Position numbers and translations under genes: made by a program. Shown in pieces: positions 1-8,782 of a stretch of 64,000 nucleotides of DNA; the stretch's first letter is position 1, and each line of letters opens with the position of its first letter. The notes under the pieces were generated by a model that was given only the letters and a program-made list of their open reading frames with translations, did no database searches and was not told the origin of the DNA. Location of the stretch: positions 39,799 through 103,798 of the forward strand of contig QHYH01000092.1 in assembly GCA_003223215.1 (NCBI GenBank), written 5' to 3'. The stretch comes from Acidobacteriota bacterium (lineage in GTDB: Bacteria; Acidobacteriota; Terriglobia; Acidiferrales; UBA7541).

Positions 1-216
1 CTGCGGGTGGCAGGGAACGCCACTCCGGAAAAGAGCAGCCATGAACAGAAAGGCAAGCACCGCCGCGCTTCGCCCTATCCTTCAGAGCCGCCCTTCTTTC
101 GGTAAAGGCTCACCGTGCCACCCGGCTAGCGGTCGTCTCCAGCCGAGGGCGGGTCTTCGAGCACCGCGGCCTTTTCTGTGGGTCGTAGGGTCACGCCCAC
201 AATTTGCCGAGAGTTT
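1..216. other. No supported gene at left edge
   Basis: This stretch lies downstream of the minus-strand tricorn gene and runs off the window. A short open frame on the plus strand (41-265) is low-complexity, Arg/Pro-rich, has no ribosome-binding site and overlaps the end of the tricorn gene, so it is not called. A weak stem CGGCT...AGCCG is visible near 123-145. Confidence 0.5.
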
Positions 217-3200
217 TTATTCCTTGACCGACGGGTATTTCGGCCGCGGCGGAAGCCCCCGGTAATTTTTTAAGGCATCTTTCGCGAGCTCGATGGCCTT
301 TTCCAGTTGCGGATCGTGCCCGCTGACCACCAAGTCCGGCCGCTCCGGCACAACATAGTCGGGGTCGACGCCGTGCTGTTCGACTATCCATTCACCGCCA
401 TGGTCCGCGCTCCAGAAGCCGAAGCCCGGCGCCGTCACGAATCCGCCATCGCGCAGCGGCTGTACGTTGCCGATGCCTACCAATCCGCCCCACGTGCGCG
501 TTCCCACGATAGGTCCGATTTTTTCGCCGTGGAAGAACCACGGAAACGCGTCGCCGCCTGAGCCGGCAAGCTCATTTACGATCATGATCTTGGGTCCGTA
601 GATCGCCACCGGCGGCCAGGGAATGTCTGCGGTATCGCGCGGCGCAACCACGGCAAGCAACTCCCGCTTCAATTTTTCCGTGTAAAAGTCGGGAATCTGT
701 CCGCCGGAATTGTCGCGTTCATCGACGATGATGCCGTCCTTGTCGAGTTGGGCGGTGAACTGCTTGTCGAACGCGATGATGCCGGCGAAGCTGGTGTCCG
801 GCACGTGCATGTAGCCGATGCGCCCGCCGGTAGCCTCCTCGACTTTCCGGCGATTGGTCTGGATCCAGTCGAGATAGCGTACGCCTGCTTCGCTCGCGGT
901 CGGCTTGACGGTAATTTCCCAGGCCCCTTGCCGCGTCGCCTTGCTGTTGATTTCGAGCGTGACCAGTTTCCCCGCAAGATCCTGGAAATACGCATAGACG
1001 TCGCGGTCGGTGCGCGCTTCCTGGCCGTTCACGGCAATCAGGTAGTCTCCCGCTTTGACCTTCAAGCCCGGCTCGGTGAGCGGCGAGCGCGTGGACTCGT
1101 TCCAGTTTTCGCCCGGATAAATCTTGGTGATGCGGTAGTAGGCGCCGTCCGGTTCGAAATCCGCCCCGAGCATCCCCACGTTGACGTGCGTCCACTGCGG
1201 CTGGTCGCCGCCGCCGACGTACGTGTGCGAGGTGCTCAGTTCCGAAATCATTTCGCCAATCAGGTAATTCAAATCGCTGCGGTCGACGACCCACGGAAGC
1301 AGCGCTTCGTAACGCGCCCCGATCTTTTTCCAGTCGTGACCGGTCATCGCCGGGTCCCAGTAGAAATCGCGCTCGATGCGCCAGGCCTCGCGGAAAACCT
1401 GCCGCCATTCTTCGCGCGGGTCCACCTTCACCTGCATTTCGGCGAGATTCAATTTGCCGTCACCGACCTTGGCCTTACCGGGCGTCGCCTCCACGATGCC
1501 GTAAACCTGGCCGGCCTTGTAGAGGACCTTCTTGCCTTCTTTGTCCAGATCGTAGCCGTCCAGGCCATCCAGCAGAACCTGGTCCTCGCGCTTGGTCATG
1601 TCAAACAGGTGAAGAACGTTCCTGGGCCGTGGGGGAGTGTTGGGGACGAATTCGAGCGCCTCTTGCGGGGTGTCCACATAGAACAGCTTGTCCTTGCGCG
1701 CCGCCAAGCCGCTCAAAATCCCGGGGTGCATCGGCACGGCAACGATGCGCGCGCTCAGGCCCTCCAGATCGATTTGCATGGGCTTGGCCGGTTCTTCCTT
1801 CCTTTCCTCCTTTTTCTCCTCTTTCTTTTCTTCGGGTTTTTGTTCGCCGCTCCTCGAGTCAGCGGATTTTTTTTCGTCTTTCTTTTCTTCCGCTTTTTCC
1901 TCATCGCTCTCGGGCTTGAACGGAGAAGCTTCGTCCGCCTTCAGAGTAACGGCGAAAATCCCATCGGTGGTGTAGTAGTTGTAACGCTGGTCCAGCTGCC
2001 CGCGGCTCGGATAAAAATACCGCGTGGAAAGAAAGAACAGATATTTCCCGGCGGGTTCAAAGACCGGGTTGCTATCGTTGTAGAAACCTTCGGAAACTTT
2101 CGTGGTTCTCCTGGTATTGAGGGAATAAAGAAATGCATCGTTGCTGCCGCGCCGGTGCGGTTTCGAATAGGTGAGCCACAGGCTGTCCGGCGACCAACTT
2201 GCGTCCGAAATGTCCCCATACGCGGCTTTGTCCACCAGCACCGGTTTCTTTTCTTCGATTCCCACGTACCAGAGTTGATGCAATTTGTCCCAATACGCGA
2301 GTTTCTTGCTGTCCGGAGACCACGTCGGCCCATAGCGATAGATCCCGCCATCCGTGGTGAGGCGGGTCTCTTCGCCGCCCATTTGTGGACGGCAGTAGAC
2401 TTCGTATTCGCCGGACTTGTCGGAGAGGTAGGCAACCCACTTGCCGTCGGGTGACCATGCCGGATTCAGCTCGTGAGTGCCGGACTGTTCCGAGCTCAGC
2501 GTGCGGATGCTTCCGTGCTCTGCGGGAACCGTGAAAATGTTTCCGCGTGCTTCCATGACCGCGCGCGCCGCCGAAGGCGAAAGCGCGAAGCTCCCGATAT
2601 TCTGCGAACCATTTTTGAACTCCGGCCGCGCTTGGGTATCTTCGGCGTGCACCGCGATGGGAATTTCCCGCGCTTTGTTGTTTGCCAGGTTGTATTCGTA
2701 AAGCAGCCCGCCATTTTCATAGACGATGGCGTCCGGTCCCAGGCTGGGCCACTTGATGTCATATTCTTTGTAATCGGTGAGCTTCGTGGTTTGCTTCGAG
2801 CCAAGATCGTAGCTGTAGAGATTCATCACGCCATCGCGGTCGCTGATGAAATAAATGGCGTTGCCGTGCCACATGGGGAACATGTCCATGCCGCTAGATT
2901 TGGGCAGTTCTTCGTAGGTGTTGTTTTTCAAGTCATAGATGGCCATGGGCAGATTCCAGCCGCCGTGGTAACGCTTCCAGGTACGGAATTCCTGTGCTGT
3001 TTCGATGTAAGCGATCTTGGTGCCGTCCGGCGAAAACGAAGTCAGGTCGCCTCGCGGAACCGGCAACATCTTGGGCATTCCCCCCTGCGGGGACACCAGA
3101 AAAAGCCTCGTGAAGCGTGCCGGCGGGGCGCTCGAGCGGTCCGAACGGAAGAGAATGTTCTTGCCGTCGGGTGTCCATCCGAGCACGATGTCGTTCGAAG

Positions 3201-3570
3201 GATGAAAGGTCAGCCGCTTCGGCTCGCCGCCTTCCGAAGAAATGAGATAAACGTCCGGGTTGCCGTCGTATTCGCCGGTGAAGGCAATCCACTTGCCGTC
3301 CGGCGAGAACTTCGGGTAAAGCTCATCACCGACATGAGACGTTAACCGGCTCGCCGCGCCGCCTTCGCGCGGGGCAATCCATAAGTCGCCCCCATAAACG
3401 AAGACGACTCTATCCCTGGAAATATCCGCGTACCGCAGAAGCTTGGTTGGCCCCGCGGGAACCTCATCGGCGGATTCCGCCGGCGCTTTTTGGGGCGCCG
3501 CCATGAGCCACAGCGCCGCGGCGACACCTACCCACAACAAGCCCTTCCTTCCGTGGGACATCGGCTTCAT
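217..3570 (-). CDS. Tricorn-like exported protease (S41 family)
   Basis: This 1117-residue protein resembles the tricorn core protease, which degrades peptides released by other proteases. An N-terminal hydrophobic signal suggests export. In order it shows TolB/WD40-like propeller repeats (SPDGKWIAF, SPDGKWVAYLSD, SPDSKKLAYWD) over about residues 40-560, a very charged Lys/Glu-rich linker at about 570-620, a PDZ-like segment, and a C-terminal S41 protease domain. The GSGGDAFPW motif holds the presumed catalytic Ser (about residue 1004). The start at 3570 is chosen because AGGAG lies about 8 bases before the ATG and a signal peptide follows; an upstream in-frame start at 3612 lacks this. No partner gene (for example a tricorn-interacting aminopeptidase) is adjacent. 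The family call is secure; substrate and location are inferred. Confidence 0.93.
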   Translation of the reverse strand: MKPMSHGRKGLLWVGVAAALWLMAAPQKAPAESADEVPAGPTKLLRYADISRDRVVFVYGGDLWIAPREGGAASRLTSHVGDELYPKFSPDGKWIAFTGEYDGNPDVYLISSEGGEPKRLTFHPSNDIVLGWTPDGKNILFRSDRSSAPPARFTRLFLVSPQGGMPKMLPVPRGDLTSFSPDGTKIAYIETAQEFRTWKRYHGGWNLPMAIYDLKNNTYEELPKSSGMDMFPMWHGNAIYFISDRDGVMNLYSYDLGSKQTTKLTDYKEYDIKWPSLGPDAIVYENGGLLYEYNLANNKAREIPIAVHAEDTQARPEFKNGSQNIGSFALSPSAARAVMEARGNIFTVPAEHGSIRTLSSEQSGTHELNPAWSPDGKWVAYLSDKSGEYEVYCRPQMGGEETRLTTDGGIYRYGPTWSPDSKKLAYWDKLHQLWYVGIEEKKPVLVDKAAYGDISDASWSPDSLWLTYSKPHRRGSNDAFLYSLNTRRTTKVSEGFYNDSNPVFEPAGKYLFFLSTRYFYPSRGQLDQRYNYYTTDGIFAVTLKADEASPFKPESDEEKAEEKKDEKKSADSRSGEQKPEEKKEEKKEERKEEPAKPMQIDLEGLSARIVAVPMHPGILSGLAARKDKLFYVDTPQEALEFVPNTPPRPRNVLHLFDMTKREDQVLLDGLDGYDLDKEGKKVLYKAGQVYGIVEATPGKAKVGDGKLNLAEMQVKVDPREEWRQVFREAWRIERDFYWDPAMTGHDWKKIGARYEALLPWVVDRSDLNYLIGEMISELSTSHTYVGGGDQPQWTHVNVGMLGADFEPDGAYYRITKIYPGENWNESTRSPLTEPGLKVKAGDYLIAVNGQEARTDRDVYAYFQDLAGKLVTLEINSKATRQGAWEITVKPTASEAGVRYLDWIQTNRRKVEEATGGRIGYMHVPDTSFAGIIAFDKQFTAQLDKDGIIVDERDNSGGQIPDFYTEKLKRELLAVVAPRDTADIPWPPVAIYGPKIMIVNELAGSGGDAFPWFFHGEKIGPIVGTRTWGGLVGIGNVQPLRDGGFVTAPGFGFWSADHGGEWIVEQHGVDPDYVVPERPDLVVSGHDPQLEKAIELAKDALKNYRGLPPRPKYPSVKE

Positions 3571-4018
3571 CGGAACGCTCCTGAAGATTCGTTTTTTTTG
3601 TGTGGGACACACGCCCTCTTACATGGACGTGCAATCCAGCAAAGAGTTTCCGTCCTGCTGCGGCCGGAGCCGGCTTCGCGCCTGGTGCTCCATCCAACGC
3701 TTGCCGCCGTGGTATCATCTCATTCAGATTGCCGTGTTCGCCACAGAAAAACGTCCCCTCAGCGTTCCGCGAAGCGATTCTTTTCCGCGTTTGGCTCGGA
3801 GATGGCGGCGAGCGTATTGCTATCAAGGCAAGGAGCCCGCAACAGTCCTTTTGCGGCAGTAGCCCTTCGGGATATGCTTTTCTTTTCACCATGGACACGA
3901 AGATCCATCGAGCAAAAATAGCTCGCGAAACGCACTCTCGGAACCTCGCCGATGGAACTGAGAACCTTCCGCGAAGGAATGCCGCTCGGCCGTTTGTGGT
4001 TTTTCCCAGGGCAAAACG
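3571..4018. other. Divergent intergenic region, tricorn / histidine kinase
   Basis: About 450 bases separate two divergently transcribed genes. No frame here has family features or a convincing ribosome-binding site. A short hairpin CGAGC-N7-GCTCG lies near 3908-3924. A -10-like TATCAT is at about 3713, but no -35 at proper spacing was found. It presumably holds promoters for both genes. Confidence 0.45.
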
Positions 4019-5887
4019 ATGAGCTTCCGTACGAAACTCCTGCTCGTCGTGTTGCTGACCATCTTTGCGTCGGTGTCCGTGGTGGCTTACGCGGTGACGT
4101 ATTACACGCGCTCGGAGTTCGAAGCCATGGATGCGCAGCGCACCGAAGCGCTGGTAGCGCAGTTCCGTAAAGAATACGCACAACGTGGCGAAGAAATTGT
4201 TCGCCAAGTCGAAAACATCGCCAACGCAGAAATTACACTGCATACGGCGCTGGACGCCGAGCGGCCCAACGCGGATCTCTCGATTTATGTCAACGACGCG
4301 AATGGGGCCGCCCAGGACCATGCCCTCGATTTAGTCGAGTTAGTCAATTATGACGGGACGGTAATTTCTTCGGCGCAAAACCCCTCACGGGTAGGCTACA
4401 AGAACGAGTGGGTCACTGCGAAGAGCGACTGGAGCGATGTCCCGGCTTTCTTGAAACGGGAAGAGACACCCACGGAAGTGGCGCTTTCGCTCTGCGCGGT
4501 ACGCATCCAGCCCAACGTTCCCAAGCCTTTCTACATCATTGGCGGCCGCCGCTTGGACAAAAATTTCCTGGCCTCGCTGGTTCTTCCCGCCGGAATGCGC
4601 GCGCTCATCTATACCAATCTCGATCCGTCTTTCGCGGCCGCTTCCCTGCTCGGAGAAAACATGGATACCGACCAGGCCGAACGATTCGCTCCACTGGTCC
4701 AGCACCTGCAAAAGGAGTCTCAACCGCAGCCCCTGGTCCGCACCATTGAGTGGTCCAGCAATCCGGCCGATGCCGAAACCTTTCACGCCATTCCCTTGCC
4801 GGGACAAAACAACGAACTGCTGGGCGTTTTTTTCGTGGGCAGCTCGAGAAAAGGGTTGGTGCTGCTGACCGAGCGAATCCTGAAAAGCGCTGCTGCGGTT
4901 GCCGCGGCCGCTCTTTTTGTCGGGCTCATCGTCAGTTTCTGGATTTCCGCGCGCATCACCAAGCCCGTCGAGGAACTTGCCGAAGGCGCCCGCGAAGTGG
5001 CTACCGGTAGGTGGGACACGCGCATCGAAGTCCGCGGAATCGATGAAATTGGCCAGTTGGCCATCGCCTTTAACGACATGACGCGAACGCTGGCCTCGCA
5101 GAAAGAACGCTTGCTGCAGACCGAGCGGGTGGCCGCCTGGCGCGAGCTCGCGCGCCGCCTCGCCCATGAACTGCGGAATCCTCTCTTCCCCATGCAAATC
5201 ACGGTCGAGAATCTGCAGAAAGCCCGCCGGCTAGATGCCAGGCAATTCCTCGAAGTGTTCAACGAGTCCACCGCCACCCTGAAGGCGGAGCTCGCCAACC
5301 TGAACACCATCGTCGGCCGCTTTAGCGATTTCTCCAAAATGCCTGCGCCGAAATTCGTGCGCGTGAACGTGAACGAAGTCCTGCGCAACGCGTTACGCCT
5401 GTTCGAGCCGCAATTCACCGCGGTCGGCAAACCCACGATCACCAAAGAACCGTTCCTTGCCGATCCACTTCCTGAGATTGATGCTGATCCTGATCTGCTC
5501 CATCGCGCCTTTCAAAATCTGGTGCTGAACGCCATGGACGCCATGCCTGCGGGCGGGACGCTCACGCTGCGCACTTCGGAACACAGCGGCAACGTGCGCA
5601 TTGAGGTTGCCGACACGGGCAAAGGCCTGGCTCCGGAAGAATGCTCCCGCTTGTTCACCCCGTATTACACGACAAAACAAATGGGGACGGGTTTGGGCCT
5701 GGCGATCATTCAGTCCGTGGTCAGCGATCACCACGGAACCATTTCCGTGACCAGCGAGGAAGGCCGGGGCACCACGTTTCGCATCGAGCTTCCCCAGCGC
5801 CAGCCCGGCCAGAAAGGGAAGCCTCGCGAACCGGCTCCAGAACCCAAAAAAGACACGCCTTCCACTCTGGCTGCCGCTTCCGACTAG
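4019..5887 (+). CDS. NtrY-like membrane sensor histidine kinase
   Basis: This 622-residue sensor kinase has one membrane helix at about 7-28, an extracytoplasmic sensing region of about 260 residues, a second helix at about 290-312, a HAMP linker starting ITKPVEEL, a HisKA domain with the phospho-acceptor His at about 383 (LAHELRNPLFPM), and a C-terminal ATPase with DTGKGL and GTGLGLAI boxes. The LRNPL form of the H-box is typical of NtrB/NtrY-type kinases. An AGGG about 8 bases before the ATG supports the start. The next gene, 21 bases downstream, is a sigma-54-dependent response regulator, so the two very likely form a two-component pair. The signal sensed is unknown; the periplasmic domain is not one I recognise. 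Confidence 0.93.
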   Translation: MSFRTKLLLVVLLTIFASVSVVAYAVTYYTRSEFEAMDAQRTEALVAQFRKEYAQRGEEIVRQVENIANAEITLHTALDAERPNADLSIYVNDANGAAQDHALDLVELVNYDGTVISSAQNPSRVGYKNEWVTAKSDWSDVPAFLKREETPTEVALSLCAVRIQPNVPKPFYIIGGRRLDKNFLASLVLPAGMRALIYTNLDPSFAAASLLGENMDTDQAERFAPLVQHLQKESQPQPLVRTIEWSSNPADAETFHAIPLPGQNNELLGVFFVGSSRKGLVLLTERILKSAAAVAAAALFVGLIVSFWISARITKPVEELAEGAREVATGRWDTRIEVRGIDEIGQLAIAFNDMTRTLASQKERLLQTERVAAWRELARRLAHELRNPLFPMQITVENLQKARRLDARQFLEVFNESTATLKAELANLNTIVGRFSDFSKMPAPKFVRVNVNEVLRNALRLFEPQFTAVGKPTITKEPFLADPLPEIDADPDLLHRAFQNLVLNAMDAMPAGGTLTLRTSEHSGNVRIEVADTGKGLAPEECSRLFTPYYTTKQMGTGLGLAIIQSVVSDHHGTISVTSEEGRGTTFRIELPQRQPGQKGKPREPAPEPKKDTPSTLAAASD

Positions 5888-5908
5888 TGCGCCCAAAGGG
5901 ACCGACGC

Positions 5909-7297
5909 TTGCCCCGCAAAGCCCATCTCCTTGTGGTTGACGATGACCCGAACACGCTGGCATCGCTTTCGCGGGCCTTCCGGCTGGCCGGGCACGAAGC
6001 CACGGTCTGCGACAACGCCAGCCGTGCCGTCGAGCTGCTTCGCGCCGAAAATTTCGACCTGATCCTTTCCGATGTCGTCATGCCCGGCAAGAGCGGAATG
6101 GAACTGCTCGACGAGCTGAAGAAAGCGGGCGTGAAGACGCCCGTCGTCTTAATCTCCGGCCAAGCCAATATCGAAATGGCAGTAAAAGCCACACGGCTTG
6201 GCGCGCTCGACTTTCTGGAGAAGCCGCTCTCTACCGACAAGTTGCTCGTTACCGTCGAAAATGCTTTGCGCTTGACGCGCTTGGAAGACGAAAACCGCGA
6301 GCTGCGCCAGCGCCTCGGAAAACACGAATTGGTCGGCTCGAGTCCGGCCATGAAAAAGTTGCTGGCGCAAATCGCGCGCGTCGCGGCCAGCGAAACGCGC
6401 GTTTGCATCTTGGGCGAGACGGGCACCGGGAAAGAACTTGTCGCGCGCGCCATTCACGAAAAGTCGCCGCGCCGCGCCCATCCGTTCATCACCCTGAATT
6501 GCGCGGCCGTTCCCGCCGAGCTGATTGAATCCGAGCTTTTCGGCCACGAAAAGGGCTCGTTCACCGGGGCCGCTTCTCGCCATCTCGGCAAATTCGAACA
6601 AGCCGAAGCGGGCACGCTTTTCCTCGACGAAATCGGCGACATGCCCCTGGCCATGCAGGCGAAATTGCTGCGCGTGCTCGAGGAAAGCGAAGTTGAGCGC
6701 GTGGGCGGCGACAAACCGATCAAAGTCAACGTGCGCGTGCTGGTGGCCACGCATCGCCATCTCGAGGAACTGGTCAAGCAAAATGCCTTTCGCAGCGATC
6801 TGTTCCACCGCGTCTATGTGTTTCCCTTGGCGGTTGCTCCGCTGCGGGAGCGGCCGGAGGATTTTCCGGAGCTTGTCGCGCATTTCGCGCGGCAGCTGGC
6901 CGCGCAAAACGGCTGGAAGGAGAAAGGGTTCACTCCCGAAGCGATCGCGGAATTACGAACCTACGCGTGGCCGGGAAATCTGCGCGAATTGCGCAACGTG
7001 GTCGAGCGTCTGGTTTTGCTCGCATCCGAGCCGACCATTGGCGCCGCCGATGTTCGCCTGGCCCTGCCTTCCGCCGCTTCCCGCACCGGAGGCGGATCGC
7101 TACGAGCAGCCACCGGTGCGGGAACTTTAGCCGAGCGCACCGAAGCGTTTGAAAGGGAAGTGCTGCTTGCGGAAATCCGCACTCATAATTTCCACATGAC
7201 CAACGTGGCGCGGGCGCTGGGGTTGGAACGTAGCCATCTCTACAAGAAATGCCAGCAGCTCGGCATTGACCTGCAAACCCTGCGCAAACCCGACTAG
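5909..7297 (+). CDS. NtrC-family sigma-54-dependent response regulator
   Basis: This 462-residue regulator has a receiver domain (acid cluster VVDDDP, phospho-acceptor Asp about 55 in LSDVVMPG), an AAA+ ATPase (Walker A GETGTGKE, Walker B LFLDEIGDM) and a Fis-type helix-turn-helix at the C terminus. It should activate sigma-54 promoters when phosphorylated, probably by the kinase encoded just upstream. The sigma-54-contacting loop reads GSFTGA rather than the classical GAFTGA. The start is a TTG at 5909, placed so that the receiver begins normally; a purine-rich AAAGGG lies upstream. No target promoter of the -24/-12 type was identified in the window. Confidence 0.94.
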   Translation: MPRKAHLLVVDDDPNTLASLSRAFRLAGHEATVCDNASRAVELLRAENFDLILSDVVMPGKSGMELLDELKKAGVKTPVVLISGQANIEMAVKATRLGALDFLEKPLSTDKLLVTVENALRLTRLEDENRELRQRLGKHELVGSSPAMKKLLAQIARVAASETRVCILGETGTGKELVARAIHEKSPRRAHPFITLNCAAVPAELIESELFGHEKGSFTGAASRHLGKFEQAEAGTLFLDEIGDMPLAMQAKLLRVLEESEVERVGGDKPIKVNVRVLVATHRHLEELVKQNAFRSDLFHRVYVFPLAVAPLRERPEDFPELVAHFARQLAAQNGWKEKGFTPEAIAELRTYAWPGNLRELRNVVERLVLLASEPTIGAADVRLALPSAASRTGGGSLRAATGAGTLAERTEAFEREVLLAEIRTHNFHMTNVARALGLERSHLYKKCQQLGIDLQTLRKPD

Positions 7298-7381
7298 ACA
7301 ACTTCCGGTGTAAAGGCGATGGCGCCTTGAACCAGAGCGTGCACCAGGCTCGTTAGGCTCGCCTCCGCGTCGAGCAGCACC

Positions 7382-7412
7382 CTGTAACTTATTCAACTAA
7401 AGTTAGTTACAG
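7382..7412. promoter_or_regulatory. Inverted repeat upstream of XRE regulator gene
   Basis: CTGTAACT (7382-7389) and AGTTACAG (7405-7412) form a perfect 8-base inverted repeat around a 15-base centre, which itself contains AACT...AGTT. There is no following T-run, so a terminator is unlikely. It lies just upstream of the promoter of the XRE-type gene and could be a second operator. Confidence 0.4.
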
Positions 7413-7440
7413 TACGTTCGAAAAGCCATAGCGATTTTGC

Positions 7441-7483
7441 TTGACACATAACAAATTGCAATACAGTATTTGCATATTGCAAT
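7441..7483 (+). promoter_or_regulatory. Promoter with two ATTGCAAT operator-like palindromes
   Basis: A consensus -35 TTGACA lies at 7441-7446, with a weaker -10 (CAGTAT at 7464-7469, 17-base spacer). The self-complementary octamer ATTGCAAT occurs at 7455-7462, inside the spacer, and again at 7476-7483, near the expected transcript start, exactly 21 bases apart (two helical turns). A related ATTTGCAT lies between them. The layout suggests repression by a dimeric DNA-binding protein, most simply the XRE-type regulator encoded 16 bases downstream. Confidence 0.6.
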
Positions 7484-7498
7484 ATCACGGAGTCCCCC

Positions 7499-8020
7499 AT
7501 GAAACTCGGCGACAAACTTCGCTCCCTGCGTGCGGTCGAGGGTTCGCTGCGCGGTTTGGGCCGCCCGCTCACCCAGCAGGAACTGGCTTCCGCCATGAAG
7601 AGGGAGATTGGGCGCGGCTTGAGCCAGGCGTACCTCTCGCAGATCGAAAGCGGCGCCCGGCCGCACCTGACGCACAAGACGCGCGATCTGCTGGCGCGCT
7701 TCTTCCGCGTCTATCCGGGATTTCTTGTGGACGATCCCGAGGGTTACACGCCGGGATTGCAATCGGAATTGCGGGCCATAGACGCGAAAGTGGATTCTTG
7801 GCTGTTTGCCGGGGCGGGGCAGTTTACCGCCGATCCGCAATTGCAGCGCGCGCTCATGACCATTGCCGAGGCGCCGGACTCGCGCAGGCCGCTCTTGCTG
7901 CTGGCCGAGATTCTTCGGACGCCGGGGCTCGTTGACCGCCTCGCGGAAGTGCTGCGGCCTGAAAACGAGGCAGGCGGCGGGCGGGATGGTGGCAGCCAGT
8001 CGTCCGAGCTTCGCAATTGA
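7499..8020 (+). CDS. XRE-family transcriptional regulator
   Basis: This 173-residue protein has a helix-turn-helix of the XRE/Cro type at about residues 20-70 (LTQQELASAM ... LSQAYLSQIESG), followed by a helical region without a recognised effector fold. GGAG seven bases before the ATG fits translation. It sits at the head of a NfeD-like / flotillin / PspA gene group on the same strand and is preceded by paired palindromes overlapping its promoter. It is therefore probably an autoregulated local controller of the membrane-stress genes that follow. The ligand or trigger is not visible. Confidence 0.85.
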   Translation: MKLGDKLRSLRAVEGSLRGLGRPLTQQELASAMKREIGRGLSQAYLSQIESGARPHLTHKTRDLLARFFRVYPGFLVDDPEGYTPGLQSELRAIDAKVDSWLFAGAGQFTADPQLQRALMTIAEAPDSRRPLLLLAEILRTPGLVDRLAEVLRPENEAGGGRDGGSQSSELRN

Positions 8021-8112
8021 GCCGGGGCGGTGTAAGGAGGATGTGCTGCTCGCATTCCAGCCCGCGCGGCGCAACGGAACGTTGCGGAAAAATGCCGCGT
8101 GCGAGGTGAGTT

Positions 8113-8709
8113 ATGACCTGGTCTGATTTTTATCTTTTCTGTTTTCTCGTGGGCTTTTCGCTGAGCGTCGTTTCGTTTCTCGCGGGCGCAGTCCACATCC
8201 ATCTGCCGGTCAAATGGCACCTGCCGTTTCATCTCGGACACCATTGGGGCGGCGGCCATGGCGGCGTGCGCGGAGCTTTCAAGGGAGCTGCCGAAATCTC
8301 CTGGTTCAACGCCTCCACGATCATGGCGTTTCTTGCCTGGTTTGGCGGGACGGGCTACTTGTTGACGCGCCACGCGCGTCTTCTCGCTTTGGCATCTCTC
8401 GGGATTTCCGTCGTCGCGGGGCTGTTCGCAGGCTGGGTGGTCTTTCGCTTCATGGTCAAGCTGGTGCAAAGGGACGACGCACCCATGACCACCGAAGACC
8501 GCCGCGTCGAGGGCGCCCTGGGAACCGTCAGCTTGCCCATCCGTGAAAACGGCACCGGCGAAATCATTTTCTCTCTTGGCGAAACGCGGCGCTGCGCCGG
8601 CGCGCGCAGTGGAGATGGCCGGCCTATCGAGAAAGGCGCGGAAATCGTCATCGAGCGCTACGAAAAGGGAATCGCGTACGTGAGAAGGTGGGAAGAGTTC
8701 TCGAAGTGA
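8113..8709 (+). CDS. YqiJ/NfeD-like membrane protein, flotillin partner
   Basis: This 198-residue protein has several membrane helices in the first 120 residues (about 5-28, 60-80, 85-110) with a His/Gly-rich loop (HLGHHWGGGHGG). A C-terminal soluble segment begins near residue 130 (EGALGTVSLPIRENGTGEI) and looks like the small OB-fold of the YqiJ/NfeD family. Such proteins are usually encoded beside flotillins and thought to act with them in membrane microdomains. Here the flotillin gene follows after 73 bases. GAGG precedes the ATG. The His/Gly-rich loop could bind metal, but this is speculative. Confidence 0.78.
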   Translation: MTWSDFYLFCFLVGFSLSVVSFLAGAVHIHLPVKWHLPFHLGHHWGGGHGGVRGAFKGAAEISWFNASTIMAFLAWFGGTGYLLTRHARLLALASLGISVVAGLFAGWVVFRFMVKLVQRDDAPMTTEDRRVEGALGTVSLPIRENGTGEIIFSLGETRRCAGARSGDGRPIEKGAEIVIERYEKGIAYVRRWEEFSK

Positions 8710-8782
8710 CGAGCGAAGCGCGAGTTTGTCGGACTGAAGTACGACGCGATCGGTCCGTAAGGGTCAAATAAGGGAGGCGGTT

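Noticed and set aside
105..130. T-box-like GGGTGGCAC core on the minus strand
   Set aside because: The rest of the T-box core and an adjacent terminator are missing and no target gene is visible.
748..2454. Long open frame on the plus strand opposite the tricorn gene
   Set aside because: It is an antisense shadow of a gene with clear protease and propeller motifs; its residues are Arg/Val/Phe-biased and match no family.
7313..7328. Hairpin AAGGCG-ATGG-CGCCTT after ntrC-like gene as terminator
   Set aside because: Short stem and no T-run; recorded only as weak.
8041..8126. Possible leader peptide after TAAGGAGG
   Set aside because: The ribosome site is too close to the ATG or GTG, and the frame ends within or just before the next gene; evidence is too weak.
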